From: GCA-2732755 sp965228265
Lineage (GTDB): Bacteria; Planctomycetota; Phycisphaerae; Phycisphaerales; UBA1924
Direction: 5' to 3'
Assembly (NCBI GenBank): GCA_965228265.1
Contig: OZ245804.1
Coordinates: 3,195,508-3,259,507 of the forward strand
DNA: 64,000 nt
The position numbers and the translations under genes were made by a program. The notes under the pieces were generated by a model, which saw only the letters and a program-made list of their open reading frames with translations, was not told the origin of the DNA and ran no database searches. Below, piece after piece: positions 8,163 to 15,773 of the stretch (its first letter is position 1; every line of letters starts with the position of its first letter).

Positions 8163-8325
8163 CCTGCTCAAGCCCGTCGGCCCCGAGATCGCCAGACGTT
8201 GGGTCGCGGCTCTGATTCTCATCCCCGAAGAAGAACGCCTCGCTGTCATCGAGAGCGTCGAAGCCGAGATCGTCCGCCAGTACGGCTCGAACCAGGGCCC
8301 GTCCGATCCCCCCGCTGATGCCTGA
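8065..8325 (+). CDS. Hypothetical small protein overlapping the regulator gene
   Basis: Predicted 86 residues starting MDQEPLLKEPKPTRG, with GGGAGGG just upstream. Its first 98 bases overlap the 3' end of the regulator gene in another frame. The body, SPSDHLRLLVDLLKPVGPEIARRWVAALILIPEEERLAVIES in outline, looks like amphipathic helices, and the tail is Pro/Ser rich. I do not recognise a family. The overlap, the good ribosome site and the shared direction suggest co-expression with the regulator. The residue pattern looks coding rather than random. Confidence 0.6.
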   Translation: MDQEPLLKEPKPTRGPEPSGALSPSDHLRLLVDLLKPVGPEIARRWVAALILIPEEERLAVIESVEAEIVRQYGSNQGPSDPPADA

Positions 8326-8358
8326 ATGAGGTGGGTCGCACCCACGCTACCATGCCAT

Positions 8359-10149
8359 ATGGGCTTCAACGCAGACCTCCACAGCCGACTCGACGAGATG
8401 GCGACACTTCTCGAGCTGACCGGGGCTAACCGGTTCCGGGTCAATGCCTTCGCCAGGGCCGCCCGCGCGGTCGAATCGCAGACCAAGGACCTCTCGACGC
8501 TCGACGAGAAAGAACTCGTCGCGATCGACGGCATCGGCAAGGGCATCGCTTCGTTCATCCGTGAACTGGCCGACACGGATGCGGTCGCTGAACTCGAATC
8601 GCTCCGAGCGGAAGTCCCCGCGGGATTGGCGGACGTGCTGGACATCCAGGGGCTAGGGCCCAAGACCGTCCGTCTGATGTGGCAGGATCTGGGCATCACC
8701 GACCGGTCGAGCCTCAAGAAAGCAATCGACGACGGCTCGCTCCTGACGCTCCCACGCATGGGCGAGAAAACAGTCGAGAACATCAAGGCGGCGCTCACCT
8801 TTGCTTCCAAGTCGAACGAGCGTCTGGCGCTTGGCATCGCGTCGCCGATCGCCGAAGCCATCGTCGAACGGATGAGAAAGGTCAAGGGCGTCAAGCAGTG
8901 CGCGTTCGCGGGCTCGATGCGCCGGGGCAGGGACACAATCGGGGATATCGACATTCTCGTCTCGACGACGAACCCCGAAGCCGCGGCCGAGGCGTTCTGC
9001 GAGGCGGACAACGTCGAACGCGTCATCGCGCGGGGCGAGACCAAGTGCTCGGTGCGTGTGACCGTGAACGGGAATTCAGGTCGCTGGAAGTCCGACGGCA
9101 AGTTGCCCCCCACCATCGGCGCGGACCTGCGCATCGTCCCCGACGCCGGCTTTGGCGCAGCGCTCATGTACTTCTCGGGCTCCAAGGAGCACAACGTCCG
9201 TCTCCGCGAGCGGGCGCTCAAGAAGGGCATGACGCTCAACGAGTATGGGCTCTTTCCTGAGGACAAGTCGACGACCGAATCGCCCCAGAGCCGGGGCATC
9301 AAGCCCGTGGCGGCCAAGACCGAGGAAGCGATCTACACGAAGCTCGGCCTGCCCTACATCCCGCCCGAAATCCGCGAGGACGCGGGCGAACTCGATCTCG
9401 AAGAAACGCCGGCGTTGATCGAGCTTGCGGACATCAAGAGCGACCTGCACGCGCACACGACCGCCTCGGACGGTTTGATGAGCCTGCACGAACTCGTCCA
9501 GTGCGCGATCGACCGCGGATTCCACACGATCGCTGTCACCGATCACAGCAAGTCGAGTGTCCAGGCCGGCGGCTTGTCCGTCGAACGCCTCCGCGCGCAG
9601 CGCGACGAGATCGAAGAAGCACGCAAGCACTTCGGGAAGAAGATCACGATCCTGGCGGGCTCGGAGGTCGATATTCTGGCCGACGGCTCGCTCGATTACG
9701 ACGACGACATCCTCGCGTGGCTCGACATCGTCGTCGCCAGCCCGCACGCGGCTCTCTCGCAGGACAGCAAGGCCGCCACCAAGCGTCTGCTCAAGGCGAT
9801 CGAGCACCCCAACGTGAACATCATCGGACACCCGACGGGCAGGCTCATCAACCGGCGCAAGGGACTCGAGCCCGCGATGGACGAGATCATCGCCGCGGCC
9901 GTCGAGCACGACACGGCTCTTGAGATCAACGCGCACTGGATGCGCCTCGACCTCCGCGACACGCACGTCCGGGCTGCGGCAGAGGCCGGCTGCAAGATCG
10001 CCATCGACTGCGACGACCACGCCCCCACCGACTTTGACAACATCCGCTTCGGCATCGCCACCGCCCGCCGAGGCTGGCTGACGCCGGAACTCTGCGTGAA
10101 TACGTGGACGCCGAAGAAACTGCACAACTGGCTCAAGAAGAAACGGTAA
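8359..10149 (+). CDS. polX: DNA polymerase/3'-5' exonuclease PolX
   Basis: Predicted 596 residues, slightly longer than the usual 570-580. The start MGFNADLHSRLDEMA is preferred over an upstream in-frame ATG that abuts the previous stop codon. The N-terminal family X polymerase part has helix-hairpin-helix elements (IDGIGKGIASFI, IQGLGPKTVRL) and the nucleotidyltransferase metal site in GSMRRGRDTIGDIDIL. The C-terminal PHP domain begins near residue 363 with LHAHTTASDG and keeps further metal ligands (TDHSKS, GSEVDI, SPHAAL, GHPTGR, DCDDHAP). Bacterial PolX fills short gaps and trims 3' ends in base excision repair. No catalytic loss is visible. Confidence 0.95.
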   Translation: MGFNADLHSRLDEMATLLELTGANRFRVNAFARAARAVESQTKDLSTLDEKELVAIDGIGKGIASFIRELADTDAVAELESLRAEVPAGLADVLDIQGLGPKTVRLMWQDLGITDRSSLKKAIDDGSLLTLPRMGEKTVENIKAALTFASKSNERLALGIASPIAEAIVERMRKVKGVKQCAFAGSMRRGRDTIGDIDILVSTTNPEAAAEAFCEADNVERVIARGETKCSVRVTVNGNSGRWKSDGKLPPTIGADLRIVPDAGFGAALMYFSGSKEHNVRLRERALKKGMTLNEYGLFPEDKSTTESPQSRGIKPVAAKTEEAIYTKLGLPYIPPEIREDAGELDLEETPALIELADIKSDLHAHTTASDGLMSLHELVQCAIDRGFHTIAVTDHSKSSVQAGGLSVERLRAQRDEIEEARKHFGKKITILAGSEVDILADGSLDYDDDILAWLDIVVASPHAALSQDSKAATKRLLKAIEHPNVNIIGHPTGRLINRRKGLEPAMDEIIAAAVEHDTALEINAHWMRLDLRDTHVRAAAEAGCKIAIDCDDHAPTDFDNIRFGIATARRGWLTPELCVNTWTPKKLHNWLKKKR

Positions 10150-10159
10150 GCTGTTCTGT

Positions 10160-10942
10160 ATGAGAACACCCTTCCGAGCCGTTCTGACATCAACACTCCT
10201 GGCCTCACTCTCGATGACTCTTGCCATCGCTCCGGCAGGCCAGCCCGAGCAAGATCAGCGTGCGCCCGGCGTTTCCAAAGCACAGAAGCACGTCCTCGTG
10301 TTCACGAAAACTGCGGGCTTCCGTCACGCCTCCATCCCTGATGGTGTTGAAGCCCTCCGCACGATTGGTGCGTCACGCGACTGGGTCATCACGCAGACCG
10401 AAGACGCCGAGATGTTCACCGACGAGGGCCTGGCGCCCTACTACGCCGTGGTGTTCCTCAGCACCACCGGCGACGTTCTGAACGACGAGCAACAGAGCGC
10501 GTTCGAACGATACATCAGAAGTGGACGCGGATTCATGGGCATCCATGCCGCGACAGACACGGAGTACGACTGGCCGTGGTACTCAGAACTTGTGGGCGCA
10601 CAGTTTCGCAGCCACCCGCACATCCAGGAAGCCCGCATCATCGTCATCGATGACACTCACCCCTCAACCGCACATCTGGATACCGAATGGGTACGCACTG
10701 ACGAGTGGTATGACTTTCGAGCCGCCCCTGACGAGACTGTCTACCGGCTCCTCGCCCTCGACGAATCAAGCTACACCGGCGGCGTCATGGGCAAAGACCA
10801 CCCCATCGCATGGTGCCACGAATACGACGGCGGGCGCAGCTTCTACACCGGCGGCGGGCACACCAGCGAATCCTTCACCGAACCCGATTTCGTCCAGCAC
10901 CTCGAGGGCGGGCTGGCGTGGGTGCTGGGTGAGGAAGACTAA
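10160..10942 (+). CDS. Exported ThuA-like domain protein
   Basis: Predicted 260 residues with a signal peptide (MRTPFRAVLTSTLLASLSMTLAIAP region). The mature part is a ThuA-like class I glutamine amidotransferase fold: VLVFTKTAGFRHASIP, then VVFLSTTGDVLND, GRGFMGIHAATDT, and HPIAWCHEYDGGRSFYTGGGHT. ThuA-like proteins are widespread in Planctomycetes, where they are often fused to or encoded near carbohydrate-related exported proteins; the ThuA role in disaccharide catabolism is not well defined. It starts ten bases after the polX stop codon, so it may be read through from that gene although the functions seem unrelated. Confidence 0.88.
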   Translation: MRTPFRAVLTSTLLASLSMTLAIAPAGQPEQDQRAPGVSKAQKHVLVFTKTAGFRHASIPDGVEALRTIGASRDWVITQTEDAEMFTDEGLAPYYAVVFLSTTGDVLNDEQQSAFERYIRSGRGFMGIHAATDTEYDWPWYSELVGAQFRSHPHIQEARIIVIDDTHPSTAHLDTEWVRTDEWYDFRAAPDETVYRLLALDESSYTGGVMGKDHPIAWCHEYDGGRSFYTGGGHTSESFTEPDFVQHLEGGLAWVLGEED

Positions 10943-10953
10943 ATCAAACACAC

Positions 10954-11054
10954 GGGTGCCACGGCTTGTCCGTCTTCGGCAAGCCGTGATTGCCAATCGC
11001 ACGCCAAAATCGCACAGTTCCACGGCTTGCCCTGCGGGACAAGCCGTGGCACCC
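10954..11054. repeat. Intergenic element bounded by 17-bp inverted repeats
   Basis: GGGTGCCACGGCTTGTC (10954-10970) is the exact reverse complement of 11038-11054. Two inner stems repeat the theme (CACGGCTTG ... CAAGCCGTG), so the element can fold as one long or two short hairpins. It fills the gap between the ThuA-like gene and ffh. Elements with a GTGCCACGGCTTG core are, from memory, scattered through Planctomycetes genomes. It may act as a terminator or transcript-end stabiliser. Confidence 0.8.
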
Positions 11055-11147
11055 GAACTTCATTCTGTGTCCGCCTACACTCCCCCGGCTGCGGTCAAGC
11101 CATGACATCCCTATCCGGAGCGTCCCGCCAACACGGGGCGGTGTGTC

Positions 11148-12650
11148 ATGTTCGATCGACTGTCCGACGGCTTCAATAACGTCTTCCGCAAGCTCTCAGG
11201 CAAGGCCGAGATCAGTGAGGCCAACGTCCGCGAGGCGATGGCCGAGGTCGAGACCGCGCTGCTCGAAGCCGACGTGCAGTACGACGTCGTCAAGACGTTC
11301 TGCGACCGGGTGATGCAGGAAGCCGTCGGGCGCGAGGTGACCAAGAGCCTCAAGCCCGGGCAGGAGATGATCGGCATCGTCCACGAGCAGCTCGTGGAGT
11401 TCCTGGGCGGGCAGGGCGAGAACCCGGGCATCCTCAAGGTCGCGCCGGGCCCCACCGTCGTCATGATGTGCGGGCTGCAGGGCTCGGGCAAAACGACCAC
11501 TTGCGGCAAGCTGGCGGCGTACCTCAAGAAGCAGGGCCGGAGCGTCATGCTCTGCGCCGCCGACCTTCAGCGCCCCGCGGCGGTCGAACAGCTCGAGATC
11601 GTCGCCAAGCAGGCCGACGGCATGGCGGGCAACGCCAAGGTCCATTTCTACGCCGAGCCCGACAAATGCAACGAGTACGGCAAGGCCGTGGGCGTGGCCG
11701 TCAAAGTCTGCCAGAACGCGCTCAAGAAGGCCCGCGAGCAGGACGTTGATGTGCTCATCCTCGACACCGCAGGGCGTCTGCACATCAACGACGAGCTGAT
11801 GGGCGAGCTGCACAGCGTGAACACCGCGCTCCAGCCGCACCAGATCTTCCTTGTCGTCGACGCGATGACGGGGCAGGACGCGGTCACCAGCGCCAAGGCC
11901 TTCCACCAGAAGCTCTCGGTCGACGGCGTCATCCTCAGCAAGTTCGACTCCGACACGCGCGGCGGGGCGGCGATCAGTGTCAAGGAAGTCACCGGCGCAC
12001 CGATCCGCTTCATCGGCACGGGCGAGACGCTCGGCGCGATCGAAGCTTTCAACGCCGAGCGCATCGCCGGTCGCATCCTCGGCATGGGCGACATCCTCAG
12101 CCTCGTCGAGAAGGCGCAGGAGGAAGTCAGCGAAGAAGAAGCCGAACGCCTGCAGGAGAAGATGGCCAAGGGCGAGATGACCATGGACGACTTCCTCAAG
12201 CAGCTCAAGACGCTGCGGCGGATGGGGCCCATGAAGCAGCTGCTCGGCATGCTCCCGGGCGTCGGGCAGGCGCTCAAGAACGTCGAGTTCGACGAGAAAG
12301 AACTCGACCGCGTCGAGGCGATGATCAAGTCCATGACCCCCGAGGAGCGGGCCAAGCCCAAGCTGATCGACAACTCCCGCAAGCGGCGCATCGCCAAGGG
12401 CTTCGGGGGCGACCAGGGCCGGGTCGGGCAGGTCGTCAAGCAGTTCGGTATGGTCAGCCAGATGAGCAAGCAGATGGCAAGCATGGGTGCCGGCGGCAAG
12501 ATCGGGGCCGTCAAGAAGCTCGCCGCCGGCGGTGGGCTCGAGGGCATGATGCCCGGCATGTCGGGCCTGCCCGGGATGTCCGCCAAGGGCTCAACCAAAG
12601 GCACTTCCAGCAGTAAAAGGTTCAAGCAGCGCAAAAAGCGGAAGAAGTAA
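11148..12650 (+). CDS. ffh: Signal recognition particle protein Ffh
   Basis: Predicted 500 residues. Ffh binds signal sequences and 4.5S RNA and delivers ribosomes to FtsY at the membrane. The N domain comes first, then the GTPase G domain: P-loop GLQGSGKTTTCGKLA near residue 109, DTAGRLH, SKFDSDTRGGAA. The methionine-rich M domain follows, with the RNA-binding SGS-like segment ERAKPKLIDNSRKRRIAKGFG. The tail is Gly/Met/Lys rich, as usual. The start MFDRLSDGFNNVFRKLSGK is typical. I saw no SRP RNA gene beside it. Confidence 0.97.
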   Translation: MFDRLSDGFNNVFRKLSGKAEISEANVREAMAEVETALLEADVQYDVVKTFCDRVMQEAVGREVTKSLKPGQEMIGIVHEQLVEFLGGQGENPGILKVAPGPTVVMMCGLQGSGKTTTCGKLAAYLKKQGRSVMLCAADLQRPAAVEQLEIVAKQADGMAGNAKVHFYAEPDKCNEYGKAVGVAVKVCQNALKKAREQDVDVLILDTAGRLHINDELMGELHSVNTALQPHQIFLVVDAMTGQDAVTSAKAFHQKLSVDGVILSKFDSDTRGGAAISVKEVTGAPIRFIGTGETLGAIEAFNAERIAGRILGMGDILSLVEKAQEEVSEEEAERLQEKMAKGEMTMDDFLKQLKTLRRMGPMKQLLGMLPGVGQALKNVEFDEKELDRVEAMIKSMTPEERAKPKLIDNSRKRRIAKGFGGDQGRVGQVVKQFGMVSQMSKQMASMGAGGKIGAVKKLAAGGGLEGMMPGMSGLPGMSAKGSTKGTSSSKRFKQRKKRKK

Positions 12651-12688
12651 TTCCGCTCGCTGCGAAAGACTTCGACCGGAGAGACAAC

Positions 12689-13411
12689 ATGAATCGCAAA
12701 GTCGCGGCGGCACTGATCGGCTTGGGCGCACTGACTGCTGGCGGCTGGACCGCGGCGGGGCTCTTCCAGCCCGAAGACGCCCAGCGCATGCCCGAGGTCG
12801 CAGCCGAGGATCTCGAAGCGATCGACGCGGTCATCACCGAGCTCTACGCCTCGATCTCGGGCCCGGTCGGGCAGAAACGCGACCGGGAGCGGATGGCTGC
12901 GGTCTTCGCCGAGGACGCGCGCCTCTGCTCGATGCAGCCCACCTCGCGCGAGTTCAACGCGTTCACCCCCGCCACCATGACACCGACCGAGTACGCCGAC
13001 CGGTCGATCCCGCTGCTCGAACAATCAGGCTTTACAGAATCGGAGATCGGTCGCACGCTCGAGATCTACGGCACGATCGCCCACGCCTTCAGCGCCTACG
13101 AGGGCCACTACACCAACGCCGAGGGTCAGGACCAGCACGTCAAGGGCATCAACTCGATCCAGCTCGTCAAGACCGAAGGCGAGTGGAAGGTCTACACGAT
13201 CCTCTGGGACCAGCAGTGGCCCGAGGGCCGCAACCCGGTGCCCGAGCGGTACATCCGGCCGAAGGCCAATGAGAATGATGCAGATGTCAGAATCATGAAA
13301 GCGGGAGTATGCCCTCATTGCGGCAAGTACTTCCCACTGCTCGAGAATGATAAAACGCCCGCAGAGTGCCCCATCTGTCACGAAGATCTGAGTGACGACG
13401 GGGCAAACTGA
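12689..13411 (+). CDS. Exported SnoaL/NTF2-like protein with C-terminal zinc ribbon
   Basis: Predicted 240 residues. An N-terminal signal peptide or anchor (VAAALIGLGALTAGGWTAAGL) is followed by about 170 residues resembling an NTF2/SnoaL-like cone (MAAVFAEDARLCSM, GHYTNAEGQDQHVKGINSIQLVKTEGEWKVYTILW in outline). The last 40 residues hold two C-x2-C pairs, CPHCGKYF and CPICHED, spaced like a rubredoxin-like zinc ribbon. The ribbon segment is joined by a linker whose codons are more AT-rich than the rest. No catalytic function can be assigned. A purine-rich ribosome site (CGGAGAG) precedes the ATG. It follows ffh by 38 bases and is convergent with the AI-2E transporter gene. Confidence 0.7.
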   Translation: MNRKVAAALIGLGALTAGGWTAAGLFQPEDAQRMPEVAAEDLEAIDAVITELYASISGPVGQKRDRERMAAVFAEDARLCSMQPTSREFNAFTPATMTPTEYADRSIPLLEQSGFTESEIGRTLEIYGTIAHAFSAYEGHYTNAEGQDQHVKGINSIQLVKTEGEWKVYTILWDQQWPEGRNPVPERYIRPKANENDADVRIMKAGVCPHCGKYFPLLENDKTPAECPICHEDLSDDGAN

Positions 13412-13431
13412 TCGTACATGCGAGTGAACGC

Positions 13432-15042
13432 CTAGCCCTTATCGATCGGCAGGAAGTCGGGCCGTTTGCCCGCGATCCATTCCTGGAAGCGGGGCCAGAA
13501 GATCTCCTGCAGCAGGATCTTGATGCACGCCGCGAGCGGGATCGCCAGGAGCAAGCCGTAGACGCCCATGAGCGCGCCGCCTGCGAGCGTGGCGAACAGG
13601 ATCGTCGGCGTGTCCATGCCCGTTGACTTGCCCTGGATGAGCGGCGTCCAGACATAGTCATCCAGCGCCTGTCCGAGGAAGTAGAACCCCACGGGTGCGC
13701 CGAGTGTCCACATGATCGACCCGCGGATACCCGTGCGCTCTTCGAGCCAGAGCAGGGCGATCGAGACAGGGATGCCCACCAGCGCCGCGTAGGGCACGAT
13801 CGAGAGCAACGCCACCGCGACACCAAGCAGGACCGGCGCGGGCACACCGATGATCCAATACCCGAACGAGAAGACGATCGACTGAATGAACGCGATCGTC
13901 AGCCGCCCGCGGATAAAGCCAGAGACGACCTCATCGAACCGCTTGAGCAGGTGCAGCGTGAACTCGCTGTGTTCTTCTGGGATGAACTTCCGCGAGAAGT
14001 CGAGGAACCTGCCGTAGCCAGACGAGATGAAGAAGAAGAAAAACGCGGTCAGGAAGAGCGTGAACCCGACGTAGATAATCGACGTCACCGTGCGCACGAA
14101 TGCGTCGAAAGCCGCGGTGCCCGTCGCCAGCGCCCGATTCGTCACGGCCTGCGCATTGCGCTCGACCCAACTCAGAACGACCTGCATCGCCTTCGTGAAG
14201 TCATCGTCCGGCAAACGCTTGGTGCGTTTGATGGACTTGCCCTCGATGTACGCCTCGCTCGGCTGGAACTCGTCCGGGCCGGATGCCCCGTCGGATTCGC
14301 CCGAGGCCATCGGCTCGGCGTCCCCGTCATTCGTCTCGTCAACCGCCTCGGGATCCGCCTCGGGGTCCGCCTCGAGATCCTCGGGCTCGGCACCAGATGC
14401 ATCCGCGACCGCTTCGTCGGGCATCTCGGCATCCTGCCCATCCGCATCGGGCGGGCCGGGATGCTCGGATGTGTCTGTCTCGGGCTCCGGCGGCTGCGTA
14501 ATCGGCGAGCCGTCCTCGCGGACCGGCGCGTTCCGTGCTTCGAGTTCCTCAAGCCGCTCCCGCTCGCGCTCGCGTGAGTCGAGGATCATGTCGCGGATCC
14601 ACTCGGGGATCCGTCCCTGCACGCGGTTCTGCCGCAGATCGTCCTCTGGGTGATCGATCGCGTCCTTGATCGCGGTCGCCTGCGTCGCCACATCGCCCGC
14701 GAGCTGGATGCCCTGGATCGCGGCGAACGAGAGCCCGATCGTCAGCGGCACAACCACGACAGCCGCCATCAGCGCGATGATCGCCGCGGCTGCGCCCTGC
14801 CTGCTCATCCACTCGGCCCGCGTCATCCTTTTGATCAGCGGCTCAAAGACATACGCCAGCGTCACCGCCAAGAGCAGGGGCACCGTCACGACCGAGAGCT
14901 TGTACCCAAGCCAGAAGATGCCGAATACTGCCGCGATGACGAGCAGATCGCGCACGGGCTGGATCTGCCACAGATGGCGATCAAGCCACCGCTTGGGCAG
15001 ATCACGCTCGGCGTGGTGCTCGTTCTGGTCCTGCGGATCCAT
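13432..15042 (-). CDS. AI-2E family transporter with a large acidic insert
   Basis: Predicted 536 residues; the family (PerM/YdiK/TqsA type) is usually 340-400. The N-terminal hydrophobic hairpins (LLVIAAVFGIFWLGYKLSV; AAAAIIALMAAVVVVPLTIG) and the C-terminal set (FLTAFFFFFISSGYGRFL, then GVPAPVLLGVAVALLSIVPY, GGALMGVYGLLLAIPLAACI) fit the AI-2E transporter fold with the characteristic P-Y-x-G-x-x-x-x or 'IVPYAALVGIP' loop. Between them lie about 130 extra residues, strongly acidic (Asp/Glu/Pro/Ala), probably a disordered loop. Members export small molecules or exchange ions; the substrate here is unknown. Confidence 0.88.
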   Translation of the reverse strand: MDPQDQNEHHAERDLPKRWLDRHLWQIQPVRDLLVIAAVFGIFWLGYKLSVVTVPLLLAVTLAYVFEPLIKRMTRAEWMSRQGAAAAIIALMAAVVVVPLTIGLSFAAIQGIQLAGDVATQATAIKDAIDHPEDDLRQNRVQGRIPEWIRDMILDSRERERERLEELEARNAPVREDGSPITQPPEPETDTSEHPGPPDADGQDAEMPDEAVADASGAEPEDLEADPEADPEAVDETNDGDAEPMASGESDGASGPDEFQPSEAYIEGKSIKRTKRLPDDDFTKAMQVVLSWVERNAQAVTNRALATGTAAFDAFVRTVTSIIYVGFTLFLTAFFFFFISSGYGRFLDFSRKFIPEEHSEFTLHLLKRFDEVVSGFIRGRLTIAFIQSIVFSFGYWIIGVPAPVLLGVAVALLSIVPYAALVGIPVSIALLWLEERTGIRGSIMWTLGAPVGFYFLGQALDDYVWTPLIQGKSTGMDTPTILFATLAGGALMGVYGLLLAIPLAACIKILLQEIFWPRFQEWIAGKRPDFLPIDKG

Positions 15043-15116
15043 CGCGGCAGAGGATACCCCAATTGACGCCCCGGCGCTCGGCCTTGGGACGTCACATCAG
15101 GCACTCGGATCGGGGA

Positions 15117-15506
15117 TTAGATCAGCTCGCCCTCGGCGAAGGCCTCGTCGAACGCGTAGACATCAACAAAGTCCTCGAACGAATCGTCCTCGGTCTTGCG
15201 GAGCACGCCCACATCGATCAGGGCGAAGACGACCTTGCCGAAGTCGGCGGTGCTGCGCACGTTCCAGCGCTCAAGCACGGTCCGGGCCAAAGGGCCGTAG
15301 CGACGGATCGCCAGATCCCGGAGCCCTTCGCAGAGCTCCTGCCCCGTGACATGCCTGGACTCGTCCTCACCGAGGTTCTCGGCGTGATGGACGGTCTCCG
15401 AGGCGTGCTGGAGCCCGTCGCGGACGAACTCAAAGACGTGCGGGCTGTAGCCGCCTGCGTCCTTTGCGAGCTTGTGCCAATCGATGACGGGAACTTCGGT
15501 GCTCAT
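15117..15506 (-). CDS. Minf_1886-type protein restricted to Planctomycetes/Verrucomicrobia
   Basis: Predicted 129 residues starting MSTEVPVIDWHKLAKDAGGY; the frame is open upstream to 15584 but this ATG begins the conserved part. The features YSPHVFEFVRDGLQHA, HVTGQELCEGLRDLAIRRYGP, RTVLERWNVRSTADFG, VVFALIDVGVL and EDFVDVYAFDEAF fit the short family known as Minf_1886 (TIGR04138, from memory), confined to Planctomycetes and Verrucomicrobia. The role is unknown. It stands alone between two unrelated minus-strand genes, with about 270 non-coding bases upstream. Confidence 0.85.
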   Translation of the reverse strand: MSTEVPVIDWHKLAKDAGGYSPHVFEFVRDGLQHASETVHHAENLGEDESRHVTGQELCEGLRDLAIRRYGPLARTVLERWNVRSTADFGKVVFALIDVGVLRKTEDDSFEDFVDVYAFDEAFAEGELI

Positions 15507-15773
15507 GTCACTCTTCTCTCGGCTTGTCGCCGCCGGGTCCTTGAGACCCGCCCTCCGGAGCCAATCGTAGCATCCGCCGGGCAACCCTCAAAGCCGGTTT
15601 CGGGCCATGCCGACCCCTTTCTGGGAGTGCATACGAAGAGATGTCACCCTTGGATCTGTTCCCGGCGGAAATATCGGTCGACCAAACTGACACCGATCGG
15701 TTTATCCGGGTTCTTCCCCAGGGATGAAAACCCCGAAAAACGCCCCTGATTGCGCCGGTGCCCCCAACTCACA

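Noticed and set aside
10943..11147. SRP RNA gene beside ffh
   Set aside because: The gap holds an inverted repeat only; no GGAAG/AGCAG-type SRP core was found.
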